A stretch of 45,429 nt of DNA from Phellopilus nigrolimitatus (GCA_021029095.1 JAJOHG010000206.1:1-45429), one strand, 5' to 3'. Positions 11,268 through 22,648 are shown, counted from the stretch's first letter. Notes: a model not told the origin generated them from the letters alone. Numbers and translations are program-made.

Positions 11268-12926
11268 ATGTCGAGTGGCCTGTCGGAGGCTGCATCGTTG
11301 TTCAAATCGGCAAGCATCCCCTTGTACACAAGTCGTGCGTTTTTCGACCTATCACTACATGAGCATATTCACTGGCTTTGATTTATCAGCCACATCCCTC
11401 ACATGGGTCCTGCTTGACTACTGCGAGTTCAAATCTCTGTCTAACTTTGTCAGCTAGTCTTCTGACCGGAGTATTTGTACCTTTAGTTGACACTGTCAGG
11501 GATGAGGTGGGATAATTGTTTCCCGCCTTTCGACTCTTCATACTGACGATTTGACGATTAAACTATCCCAGGTTCAATATATATGGGTCAGACTTCACTG
11601 CATCCTCGTAGTTGAATTTTCACACTGACGCCCTACGGTCTCAAAAGCCAGGATCAATGAGTCGTGCAAAATTCTTGTTCCTTTGGGTACGTCCGTTTAC
11701 AATCTTAGCGATCTCATGTTTCATTGCTTTCAAAAAGATTCGATACTACACGATTCTGCTGGCAGTCTTCGATGTGGCGCAAATTCACTCATTTTCGAAG
11801 TTCAGACCTAGTCTAGAAGTGTGAGTCGGCCGTTTCGCCTCATAGAGTCTACTAATTCAAACTCTGTCGGAATATCCACAGCTGCGTCGCAATGGACTCA
11901 ATCATTCGTGTTGTCGGTGCTATCAGCCTGTGGTCTGTCGAGATCATTATGCAACTCCGCATTTACGCGCTCTATAATTGCTCAAAAAGGGTATTTTTGT
12001 CCTTTGCTTTGCTTTGCTTTGTTCCCTCATTCTGACTAGCGTGCTAAGGTTGCTACTTTCAACATCATCCTTTTTCTCATGTCCATCGCAGGCTTCCTGT
12101 GGATTTTAGTCCATAATGCCGAAGGTCGTGCTGCCGTCATACACAGTGCCAAGGAGCTTCCTATTCCTGGATGTCCTGTTGTCCATACAGGAATTGAGTG
12201 GGCGCAGTGGGTCCCAGGTGAGCACGAGAAATATATCGCATTACTTCCGATCCTACCGAACAAATTAATCGAGCTCAATCTATCATTTAGCGACGATATT
12301 CGAAGGAGTTCTCTTTGCCTTTGCACTCGTCAAGTCGCTTCAAAAGCTCATCTTGAAGCTTAAAGGAGGCTTATATGTAAATGGGTTCTTATTCACAATC
12401 ATCGTGCACGATAACCTGCTATATTTCTTTGGGTAAGAAGCTATACCAGTGTTGTAACGACGAAAATTGGTTAAACTTCTACCTTTTTATGCAGTGTCAC
12501 TTCATTGCTGGTTCTCAACAACCTTATGGTCGTTGTATGTCACTCGCTCCAACTGCTCTCTTTGTAAATTGTAACTTATACCTCATATCCAACTCAGGGT
12601 GCTACGCATATCCCCTGGTTCAGCTACAGGTGATGAGCCACAATTCTTTTCTGCATCATATTCGACGTACATCATGTTTATCTGACCTCAAACACAGCCC
12701 GTTCCACGTCGCGATTGGGATAATGACCAGCCGGATGCTTATGCATCTCCACAAAGCCGTCTTGAAAGGGAGAACCGTATATTCTGAGGCTAACTCTAGC
12801 ACGCCGAGCTCCCGGACGCTTCCCAATGGTCATACGCAGATCCCTTCTACACATGCCACTATGAGCTGGAGTGTCAACAGGACCGAGACATTTGTCGGGA
12901 GCGGTGAAAAGCATGCAGGCAGATAG
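11268..12926 (+). CDS. DUF6533-type seven-helix membrane protein, copy 1 (intact)
   Basis: This is a multi-exon gene of the basidiomycete membrane-protein family that carries an N-terminal DUF6533 segment. Visible pieces, in order: MSSGLSEAASLF at the start; VDTVRDE joined by splicing (intron ends near 11571) to VQYIW, the family's E-V-x-x-I-W signature; KFLFLW; IRYYTILLAVFDV; then the helix CVAMDSIIRVVGAISLW...LRIYALY. After an intron come VATFNIILFLMSIAGFLWILV and an extracellular-like loop ending WAQWVP. ATIFEGVLFAFALVKSL and LLYFFGCVTSLLVLNNLMVV follow. The tail SPFHVAIGIMTSRMLMHLHK leads to a Ser/Thr-rich cytoplasmic end. The family is receptor-like in topology; no ligand or pathway is known to me. 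Exact early exon borders are unsure. It is the intact reference for the disrupted copy at 16967-20238. Confidence 0.65.
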
Positions 12927-14515
12927 GAAGATTCAGCATATGTGTGAATTTGTATGTTTGAGTATTTGGAATTTCCTTGATAAGTGCCTCAGTCCACATG
13001 CATAATGTTGCGGCTCCAACATCTACCACTTTATACTATGGACATTTATCGACATTGAGTTACACACGCCGTCACGTCGATGTGGGAACTCGACAATTCG
13101 TGCTGACGCAGCACTTGGCACGTGACAAATACGCTGAAGGTTTGATCGATTGGAGTCATTGTTCTCGTTTTCAAACAGTGGCAAAACATGAACAATGAAC
13201 ATCCCTCCCTCCCCGCCATTTTGGATGAATTCGGGATAGATAGAATTGCATTTTGCGACACCTCTAAAGCTGCCAGACGTAGAATATTTCTCTCTTTAGG
13301 TCGCGTTTATCTAAGATACCGTAGTGTTTGCTTAGACAACGTCGTCAAGCAGATTCAGGCGGAAAACCGACAAACCCCTGTCTCAAAGTATAGAGGCCCG
13401 ATACTTCTCCGATCACCTCCGCTCGCTGGTGAATCAAAAACCGACGCTCCTTACCTTCCACGGATGAGAACTGATATGAACTAATGCTCGACCCTGGGTT
13501 GGGCTTCCTCGGGCCCATGGAAACTGCTAGTTTCTTGTGGCTGAGTTTTTTGAACGCTCGCAACAAAGGCTCGCGCAGAGAAAAGCAAAATGCTAGAAAG
13601 CCTTGTTCAAGCAATGTATTTACAGACTCTACTGCCCTCACGTAGAAACAAAAGTGCGATATATCCGGACCTAATTAGCAGGGGAGATAAGTACTATAGT
13701 ATACGTGTGATGCATTGTACTGGAATACGTACACTGCTACTTCGCTTTCGATGCCGTTATCGAAGGAGATCGTTTCGCTCACTAATTCGCAAAGATAGCG
13801 TTTATCGGCGAGGTAAGCACAGTTCACTGTGCGCGGTTGTCGCAGCCTTCCCTGAAGGACGTAGCGTGAAAACCTTCACCAATCGTCCTATATCGGGGAA
13901 GTACTTGCCAAGGATGGCGGGCCCTTTGAAGAATGTTCACCGGAGCTGCTCCGGGCGCAGGCGCCTGTCAGGAATAAAACGAAAACGATCAGAGAAGAAC
14001 TTCGAAATCAAGTCGAGTGAAGGTGTGAACAATACACGTGTGAGCCCTCGACACAGCATCCTAATATCGAGTCATTCATCCGTTCGGTGGCGCAGCACAT
14101 GCCGGCAGAACGCGCACCTTCTTTTTGATTCGTAGTTCGAGATGCAGAGGCCTCGATACTGCGGCAGTGTTCCCTCTAGAAAATTGAACTAGAGAGAGCC
14201 CGGGAAGCGCATTTCGTGCCACGCCCAATCTCTCCAACATATCACGCGCACTGGGCGTAGCAGGGCCCAGTGCCGATTCGCGCACCGGAATCAAACCGGA
14301 CAAAAAGAAAGGGGGTGCGGAAAGACAATAATAAATACCGATCGGGAAATAGACGCCCAACAGCTCCCAACACGTGTAAACCATGCGTCTGTCATGCGGC
14401 AGTGCGCAGACCGTTTGGTGTGGCATAAAAAGGTCCCGCTCGCAACCAGCAGCACTTCAACCAAACATCACTGAACCAAGCCCACTGTAACGTTCACAAC
14501 CCTCACCACTGCAAC
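12927..14515. other. duplicated 3' flank, then non-coding sequence
   Basis: About 12,980-13,135 matches the 3' flank of the second DUF6533-type gene (20,300-20,475), including GAGTTACACACGCCGTCACG. Similarity then stops. From 13,140 to 14,400 I see no supported gene. A TATA-like CATAAAAAGG near 14,424 precedes the next gene by about 90 bp. Confidence 0.5.
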
Positions 14516-16348
14516 ATGACACCCTTCTCGCGTTCCTCCTCTCCTACCCTCGTCTTCGAAGGCCTACCGTCTTCCACTCCTCCCCCGTCTGCTTTCTCAC
14601 ACAAGTACAACGGGCAATTCCGCTCTTCTTATCCGCTGTCTCCGGCATGCTCGACATCCAGCTTCGGCTCGCCGTCCTCGATCTCTTCAATCTTTGACCC
14701 AGCCACAGCGTTTCGGTACCCTTCGTGGGCGGTCGGTACTAAACCCACCAGTACAACCGATCATATCGATATCGCAACGAGCAGGGGAGGCAGTCAACCT
14801 TCCCTGTCACACTTCAACCACTGTAAAGGGGATGCGCCCGCATCTCCACATCTTTTATGGGACGCGTACGGAGTCACCACCGTCAAAACTGCAGTCGAAG
14901 CGATACAGAGAGCTGAGACTGCCGGCGATGTTGTGAACACCGTCCCTGTCGTTCGTGCCTGGCTGGTGAGCCTTCCGAGGCTCGTCAGAGAGGACGCGAC
15001 CCGCGCCATTCGATTGGCTGCGATCCAACTGTTCTTCAGCGTCTGGAGCCCGGTGAGTTTCTCTGCTCCACTCCTCTTCCTCTTCTGACACAAAGGTTGC
15101 AGGAGAACGGGAATAAGTTCGCTTCTTTCGGCGAATACGACGGGTTTGTCGTTCAGGATGAGTACGATCACGAAACGATCAGCGCGGCGCAGACAAAACG
15201 CTTCGCCAACACAGGCCGTGGTCTCGTCGTCGCGATGCTTCTCGGAAAGCTCCTGAAAGCGAACATCCTCACGAGTCCCGATGTCGCTCTCTCGGCAGAA
15301 CTTCTCTTCGCCAACAGACAGACGCATGGGTACATGCGCGGCCTTCTCCATCTGCTCACCTTTGCGGGTGACAAAGTATGCCGCAACGTGACCCTCGGCC
15401 GCATGTTGGCACTAGTAAACCGGTTAGAGGCAGCGAAAGAGGAGTTGGGTTTGTTTGAGGTGAAGACGAATATATATGTGAGTCTTCTGAGCATCATCCA
15501 ATAGATCGCCTACTAATTGCGAACTCACGTATAGCCCATCGTCAACCTCATAAAAATCTTTCGACATGTACAGGCGCGCAAGACTTTACATGCTCTCCCG
15601 AGGGCGGAAAGGCGATTTTGAAGCGGTCGTACTTTACGGACCTGTCAGTCACTGTATATTATTCCATTTGTTCTTCTATCGTTCCTCTTGTATCAGCCCC
15701 ACTCGTTGGGATATCATTGCTGAAAATTTGTAATTGACACTCACCGACATTTTCCTTTGCGAACACAAAGGCAGATCCCGCGTTGCTGAAATAAAATTCC
15801 CGTTCTGCCGTGTCCTGACAATACCGTATTCTTTGAAACTCGGAGTAAGCCATTAAGATAGAAAACAAAGTAGATCGTTGAGGGCGTGCGGTGTGACTCG
15901 TTGAGCAATTGTCGTGGACAAGAGACGATTCCAAACGACAACACATCACTGCGCTGGCCGAGTATTGGGGAAACTTACCTTCATCACCTTCATCGATGCG
16001 CACGTACCTGCTGATTCGTCCGCGACAAGCCGGAGAATTTTGAGCGAGAACTGCCCAAGAAAACGAGGGAATGTCGTGTTCATGACAAGCAATACAGATG
16101 CTGTTTGGACTGGAGGGAAGGCCTTGGTTGCGCTGAGACGCGAGACGATGCACGGGGTCATGAGCGTCCGTTGGCGAAATATCAAGAAATATCTCCAGAA
16201 GTTTTTCGAGACCAGACGGCAGCTTGCGACGGATAACGTAAAGCAAAACCTCAGTGCAAAAAAAGGTGATGATGGGGGTCAGTCAAGTCCAGACGACGTG
16301 GGGGAAAGCTTTCAAGTTGAAATTGATACAGACCAAAAAAGCTCGTAG
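14516..16348 (+). CDS. unrecognised alpha-helical basidiomycete protein
   Basis: The function is not recognised. Exon 1 (14516-15052) starts with a Ser/Pro-rich low-complexity region and then turns helical (LLWDAYGVTTVKTAVEAI). A 50-nt intron leads to exon 2 (15103-15477), rich in amphipathic helices (LVVAMLLGKLLKANILTS, GRMLALVNRLEAAKEELGLF). After a 57-nt intron, exon 3 starts PIVNLIK. The likely continuation, MYRRARLYMLSRGRKGDF, is one base out of frame; removing one A of the A5 run at 15552-15556 would restore it. A distal open stretch (16,080-16,348) reads ALVALRRETMHGVMSVRWRN on the same strand and probably forms the last exon. The helical repeat look could suit an armadillo/MIF4G-like fold, which is speculation. 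It lies between two halves of a segmental duplication. Confidence 0.5.
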
Positions 16349-16591
16349 GAACGTTATGGCTCTCTAAATCCAGATAGCATCGATGCTGGACGCACACGCA
16401 AGCAGATATATATATTGCGAAGAACCATGGGAGCCTCCCAGATAGTTTTCACTGACCGCGCGAAAAACATGTAATCGATGAGAAGATTCGTACCGAAAGC
16501 GAAAAAAAAAACGACCACGAGTCAGGAAAGACACGATGACATTGATATCTTATAAGGAAGGCCGGAAAAGTTCATTTGCTAGGCTTCAAGG

Positions 16592-16795
16592 ACAAGCGTG
16601 CCGCTCGGCCGGCGCCACCAAAAAATGATCCCACATCTCGAAAAAGCCGTCAGTTCCCCAAGCGCAATGCGCCACTCACTCAGTGTAATGGAGCACCACT
16701 TATCCATAACGCGCATCCCGAGCAACGACGTCGCCGGGGCAAGCTCGTCATGATGCGACACCATGGCCTCCGGCTGGGAATCCAGACTTCGAAAT
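16592..16795 (-). pseudogene. fragment of the C-terminal end of the F-box gene at 20506
   Basis: On the minus strand this stretch reads SLDSQPEAMVSHHDELAPA and MRVMDKWCSITLSE, close to the last 70 residues encoded at 20506-20700 (EPDSQPEAMVSRNDELTPA). It has indels and no upstream exons. It marks a duplicated segment edge next to the second DUF6533-type gene. Confidence 0.7.
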
Positions 16796-16892
16796 GTGGC
16801 GAAACATGCTGTTAGTCGTGTTGGCATGATTTGTTAAGCTACCAACACACTTACGCAGACACCTAAGTTCCTTACGGGGGGTATGTCTATCC

Positions 16893-16900
16893 TATATAAT
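16893..16900 (+). promoter_or_regulatory. TATA box of the DUF6533-type gene, copy 2
   Basis: TATATAAT lies 67 bp before the ATG at 16967. It is duplicated with its context from the copy at 11188-11195. Confidence 0.45.
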
Positions 16901-17684
16901 CTGAGGCACTCAGCCCCTTTTTCTCTCGCCCTCGCGCTTTTACTTATAGCCATTGGTTTATGCACTATGTCGAACGACATGTCAGAGGCCATCTCACTGC
17001 TCAAGTCAGCGAGCATCCCTTTGTACACTAGTCGTGCGCTTCTCAACTTATCACTACATGAATATATTCATTGGCCTCGATTTATCAGCCACATCCCTCA
17101 CATGGGTCCTGCTTGACTACTGTGAGCTTAAATGAATGCTTAACTTTGTCAGCTAGCTTTCTGACGGTGTTTTTGGATCTTCAAGTTGACACTGTCAAGG
17201 ATGAAGGAGGTTAATTGCTTCACACCTTTCGAACCTTCAAACTAATACTTTGACGATTGAATTACTTCAGGTTCAGTATATATGGGTCAGACTATATCGC
17301 ATTCTCGTGGCTAAGTTTTCGCGCTGACGCCATACTGTTTCAAAAGCCGGGTTCAACGAGTCGTGCAAAATTCCTATTCCTTTGGGTACGTCCGTCTACA
17401 ACCCTAGCGATTTCATACTTCATTGCTCTCAAAAAGATTCGGTATTACACCATTCTGCTGGCAGTCTTCGATGTGGTGCAAATTCATTCATTCTCGAAGT
17501 TCAGACCTAGTCTGGAAGTGTGAGTCGGCCAAATTTCATTGTTTTGCCTCATACAATTTACTAAGCTAATCTCCGCCGGATAATCCCACAGCTGCGTCGC
17601 AATGGACTCGACCATTCGTGTCATCGGTGCCATCAGCCTGTGGTTTGTCGAGATCATTATGCAACTCCGCATTTACGCGCTTTA

Positions 17685-18396
17685 CAGTGACTCACATATG
17701 TATTGCACAGCCACGCCCATTTTCGATTCTGCCAGTGTTGCACAACAACGAAGCAAAACATTTTACTTTTTTCTGCTGTATACTATAGTGTACCTAGTCA
17801 GTATATACTGCATAAAATCTCAAGTGAATTGGTGCAGCCGTTCTAAAGAAATACTGCACGCAAGTCGGAGGTGGCTGTGCAGTACTTTTGATGCTGGTCG
17901 GTATCCGGCCTTGCTGGCTCTCCCAAAAATCAACATCTAAACCAACCTTCTCTGAAATTTGGGATATGATAAAGCATCCATTATGCCTTTCAACTGTGCC
18001 AATTGCTCATATATTTCTGCTCTCTAATTTGTCTGGGTAGTCCTACCTATTCAGGGTATCCTTTCTGATATGGTTTCCCCGCACTGTGATTTCAAATCTG
18101 AGTGAAATGCCACCAAAACTGGCATACAATATCATGTTTGGAGTAGAAACATGGATGCACAGTTGTGGGGAGATTAAGCAGCTTTGTTTTGGAGTTACTT
18201 ACAACTCTTACTGAAAAATTGATGGGTTTGGCTTGGATTTTCATTTTTAATGGATTTTCTGGTGAAAACTAGCAAAGTTAATTCTACCTTAAGTTGCTTC
18301 TGGGGTAGTCCTAAGGCTATAGCAATGGTATAGCACAAGTAGAAGTGCATCCCCATCCTCAATCCCTCCGAGGAATGGGGGAAATCTGTTCCATGT
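17685..18396 (+). repeat. left arm of the foldback element
   Basis: This is the inverted partner of 18571-19282, identical by eye except for an A/G and a G/C difference. Short open frames in the arm are mirrored in the other arm and are not taken as genes. Confidence 0.9.
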
Positions 18397-18570
18397 GATC
18401 ATCCAATAATATGCATATATTAGTTGTGATTTCTGATACACCAGTTCAGTATGTTTACCATATAAGCTCACTATTTTATCATATTTAGTTCATTGATAGA
18501 TTCTGATCAGTCTTTTCCTCTAGAAATCCCATGCTTTTTTAGAACTCAGTTACTATTCGTTGTGACGATT

Positions 18571-19282
18571 ACATGGAACAGATTTCCCCCATTCCTCGGA
18601 GGGATTGAGGATGGGGATGCACTTCTACTTGTGCTATACCATTGCTATAGCCTTAGGACTACCCCAGAAGCAACTTAAGGTAGAATTAACTTTGCTAGTT
18701 TTCACCAGAAAATCCATTAAAAATGAAAATCCAAGCCAAACCCATCAATTTTTCAGTAAGAGTTGTAAGTAACTCCAAAACAAAGCTGCTTAATCTCCCC
18801 ACAACTGTGCATCCATGTTTCTACTCCAAACATGATATTGTATGCCAGTTTTGGTGGCATTTCACTCAGATTTGAAATCACAGTGCGGGGAAACCATATC
18901 AGAAAGGATACCCTGAATAGGTAGGACTACCCAGACAAATTAGAGAGCAGAAATATATGAGCAATTGGCACAGTTGAAAGGCATAATGGATGCTTTATCA
19001 TATCCCAAATTTCAGAGAAGGTTGGTTTAGATGTTGATTTTTGGGAGAGCCAGCAAGGCCGGATACCGACCAGCATCAAAAGTACTGCACAGCCACCTCC
19101 GAGTTGCGTGCAGTATTTCTTTAGAACGGCTGCACCAATTCACTTGAGATTTTATGCAGTATATACTGACTAGGTACACTATAGTATACAGCAGAAAAAA
19201 GTAAAATGTTTTGCTTCGTTGTTGTGCAACACCGGCAGAATCGAAAATGGGCGTGGCTGTGCAATACATATGTGAGTCACTG
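18571..19282 (-). repeat. right arm of the foldback element
   Basis: Reverse complement of 17685-18396. The match stops at ACATGG (18571), beyond which similarity is lost into the loop. Confidence 0.9.
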
Positions 19283-20505
19283 TATAATTGTTCAAAAAGG
19301 GTATTTGTATCCTTTGCTTTGCTCTTTCTTCTCATTCTGACTAGTACGCTAAGGTTGCTGCGTTCAACATCATCCTTTTTCTCATGTCGATCGCAGGCTT
19401 CCTGTGGATTTTAGTCCATGTTGCCGAAGGTCGCGCTGCTGTCATACGCAGTGCCAATGAGCTTCCTATTCATGGATGTCTTGTAATTCATACAGGAATT
19501 GAGTGGGCACAATGGGTCCCAGGTAAGCATTATAGATATATATATATCGTATTACTTCCGATCCTGCCGAACAAATTCACCGAACACGTTTTATCATTTA
19601 GCGACGATATTCGAGGGAGTTCTCTTTGCCTTTGCACTCGTCAAGTCACTTCGGGAGATCATCTTGAGGCTCAAAGGAGGCTCATATGTGCATGGTTTGG
19701 TATTCACAGTCATCGTGAACGATAACCTGCTATATTTCTTTGGGGAAGAATATATCCTATCGCCGCACCGATGAGACCCAGCTAATCTTTCGTCTCCCGA
19801 ATGTAGTGTCACTTCGTTGCTGGTCCTCAACAACCTGATGGTCACTGTACGTCATTCACTTCATCTACGCTCTCGGGAATAATTTCCTAAACCTCATATC
19901 CAACTTAGAATGCCACGCATGTCCCGTGGTTCAGCTACAGGTGATGAGGCATTATTGCATTTTTAAATAATACTCGACGCGCAATATGCTTATTTGACCT
20001 CAAACACAGTCCATTCCACGTCGCAACCGGAACGATGACTAGCCGGATGCTTTTGCATCTCCACAAATCCGTTGTGAAAGGAAGAGCCATCTATTCTGGG
20101 GCCGATTCTGAGATGCAGAACTCCCGAGCCCTCTCCACTGGTCCTACGCAGGTCCTTTCTACATATGTTACTACGACCTGGAGCTGCAACAGGACCGAGA
20201 CATTTGTCGGGAGCGGTGACAGGCATGCGGACAGATAGGAAGATTCAGCGTCCGAGTGAATTTGTATGTTTGAGTATCTGTATTTTCCTTAATAAATGCC
20301 TTAGTCCACATGCATTGTGTTGCGAGGGTCGCAAATTTGAAGACAAGTTAAGACCCAACATCTACTACTACATACGATGGACATTTTCTCGACATCGAGT
20401 TACACACGCCGTCACGTCGATGCAGGGCTTTAGCAAAGGAGTGGGAACTCGACAAGCAGTACATGGCACGTGACCAATACGCGCGTTGTCTCTCGGCCGG
20501 CGCCA

Positions 20506-22648
20506 TCAAAAATGATCCCACAACTCGAAGAAGCCGTCAGTGTCCCCAAGCGCAATGCGTCCCGCACGCTCACTTAGCGCAATGGAGCACCACCCATCCA
20601 TAGTGCGCATCCCGAACAACGACTTCGCCGGGGTAAGCTCGTCATTACGAGACACCATGGCCTCCGGTTGGGAATCCGGCTCACTAACGGTCGTATCGGC
20701 GGATAGTAGTGGCGCTAAAGGAGCTGCTCCAGCTTCGTAGCCTGGCCTGGAAAGGAGTGGCAGACGTCGCCCTGCGACGCGCTCGCCCGAATCACCATAC
20801 GGGGATCGGCCCGGGGCATGTTCTGCCTCAGCCTCTGCTTCTCCATGCGCACCGGTATGCTGGCTGGTCCTATATTCAGGAGCCTCATTGTCCGTCCATA
20901 CGAGTGTCCCGAAGCGATCCATCGCAAGAATGGAGTGCCCGAATAGGCGCACACTGGAGGGGATGGTGTGCATGAGCGCAGGAGGCAGGACGTCCGGTGC
21001 TTGCGGGGTAGCCTCCAGACCGTCAAATTCTACGGAGTGATCGACATCTAGCACGTAGTGGTGTAGCAAATTAACGGGCCAGGGAAAGAAACTGTCGAAG
21101 CGCACGGCAATAGAGAGCGGGCGATACCGACAGGCGCACGTAATTTGCTGATCCATCTTGTCGCTAGTTGAGGGGCGTTCACTGTCTGGCACGTACCCAC
21201 GTCCATCGCATGTTACGCAACTCAACGCGGCGCGTTCGTGCATCCAGGAGACTCGCTCAGTTACTACGACAGAATTAATCCGCCATGTCCACTGGTGGCA
21301 TGCTACTGGGTGCAGCACGCGTGCTCTTGTTGACGCGGACGTATCAAGCACGCTCGGCGGGAGGAAGTACATTTCCAATACAGACTCACGAAAGACAAGA
21401 ACCCAATCATGTTGGAACTGCACGTGGAGGACAACGCGGTTCTATAGGCAGAATGCTTCAAATCTTCCAATATACGCTAAAGTTTCGACTGGATAGACTT
21501 ACCGCTCCGTATGCAGAGAAAGCGAGCTCAATCCCCACCTCTTCCTCGTCGTTCGATTTACTAGTGCCAGGCCTCGTCCCTAATTCTCTCTGAGAGCTTA
21601 ACTTGGTGCTTCGCAACCAATCGACAACTTTCAAGATACCATGCGCATATCCTTGTCCGAGATCGTCCGAAACATTCGTGCGTACCTGCAGAGCAGCGTA
21701 TCTGCCATACAGTGCCCGCACATTCACTGGACCAGGAAGTATGAACGATCTGGCCGTGTGCACATTCGGATGATGTCCTAACGGTGGCCGTTCCGGGCTT
21801 ATGCACAGAATGTCAAGGGAAAAAGAGATCTCGTCTGACCCTAAGCTGCTTCGGCACAGATGGAGATCAAGCATTAGCAATATTGTATATAAGTAAGTAA
21901 CAGAGCACAGACGTTTCGAAGCACCGAGCAGATATGGCGATCATTGCTCCCCTTGAGATCTGTTGAATACCCGGGCTAATAGCCCGTCCATGTAAACCAC
22001 TTCCTTCGTCCACTGCCACGCCGATCGCGCGCCCTCTTCCTGACCAAAATCCGACAAGCTGCACGCCCTCCTCGGCATCTGGCCCAGTCGCCTCAGTATC
22101 CCATACCTGCATATACATTTCAGAAGGGGACTCTCGGCCATGGCCGAAGGACATGAGGAAGCGTCCATCGTCTATTTCATCCAAATCCGCTTCCGCAACT
22201 AGAGAGTGTATCTTGAGAAATTTAAGCAGATATACTCGGCCAACCCTAGCCTGTATCCGCGAGGCGCGCGTACGTGATGGAAGTTCCCGCTCCCAGTTTT
22301 CGTTGGCACGGAGCGCACTTCGGACTGCGTGTTCGAGCTCGGACGGGGATATCTCCGCAAGATTACTGTATGAAAGAAGCTGCCTGTCATTAGAGGTAGA
22401 GTAACTCCTGGTAAGAGGTATATTCTGAGTAAGAATCTGTCGTGTGAGCACGTTATGCCAAACTGTCCGAAGCCGAGTGATTGATGCAATTTGTCTAGAT
22501 GTCTAAAGGGCAGGGGTGATGAGTTCGAGCGGAACGAACGAATCGATTTGCTTCATTTACTCGCCAGCCTCAAAGACAGAATATCCTCCACGTTTAGCAG
22601 GGAAATGATATGCAGAAGGACGTCCACATCGAGCATAGTCAGCATCAT
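20506..22648 (-). CDS. F-box domain protein, second copy
   Basis: The start (ATG at 22648 or 22636) opens an F-box half: MLDVDVLLHIISLLNVEDI followed by LSLRLA. Exon 2 gives TSRQIASITRLRTVWHNVL, its second half, then FGHGRESPSEMYMQVWDTE and a degenerate C-terminal region. That region ends near 20508 with SIALSERAGRIALGDTDGFF followed by ELWDHF. Further exons include GYAHGILKVVDWLRSTK (about 21,660) and NRVVLHVQFQHDW (about 21,440), joined by GT-AG introns. It is the same general family as the gene at 3900-5663, an SCF substrate-receptor candidate. Oddity: the donor after LRLA and the best acceptor (before TSRQ) are one nucleotide out of phase, so exon 1 may carry an indel or use an unusual site. 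Its 3' end was copied to 16592-16795. Confidence 0.6.

Larger units (their letters stand above)
17685..19282. mobile_element. foldback (giant-TIR) element, Tc1/mariner-like ends
   Basis: The element has two inverted arms of 712 bp (17685-18396 and 18571-19282) around a 174-bp loop (18397-18570). By hand alignment the arms differ at two positions only. Ends are CAGTGACTCACATATG.../...CATATGTGAGTCACTG, flanked by TA on both sides (17683-17684 and 19283-19284). TA duplication and CAGT ends are the hallmark of the Tc1/mariner superfamily. No transposase is encoded, so it would be non-autonomous. The paralogous gene shows the unfilled site at 11973-11974, which fixes the borders. A transcript through it would fold into a hairpin of about 700 bp. 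Confidence 0.9.
16967..20238 (+). pseudogene. DUF6533-type membrane protein gene, copy 2, disrupted by a transposon
   Basis: This is a paralogue of 11268-12926 with the same order of segments: MSNDMSEAISLLKSASIPLY, the VQYIW signature near 17,272, KFLFLW, IRYYTILLAVFDVV, and a helix ending LRIYALY. The exon is then cut by the element at 17685-19282. After it the gene resumes with the NCSKR segment, FLWILVHVAEG, WAQWVP, ATIFEGVLFAFALVKSL and a C-terminus ending GDRHADR at 20238. Read-through from the upstream exon enters the left arm of the element and stops at 17938-17940, so the protein would lose most of its membrane helices. Flanking coding sequence is otherwise well preserved, which suggests the insertion is young. 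Splicing-out of the element is conceivable but unproven. Confidence 0.75.

Noticed and set aside
13188..13484. A 98-codon plus-strand open frame after the first DUF6533-type gene
   Set aside because: No domain, no partner exons, composition like background, and its start overlaps the duplicated 3' flank.
13590..14135. A 181-codon plus-strand open frame
   Set aside because: Strongly Arg/Ser-biased, no recognisable motif, no promoter or splice context; probably chance.
15659..16246. A 195-codon minus-strand open frame
   Set aside because: Overlaps the more convincing plus-strand last exon (ALVALRRETMHGVMSVRWRN). It could be real, but I see no motif or splice support.
18289..18678. Two mirrored open frames sharing TWNRFPPFLGGIEDGDALLL
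   Set aside because: They are the same sequence read in the two inverted arms of the foldback element, without a transposase motif.
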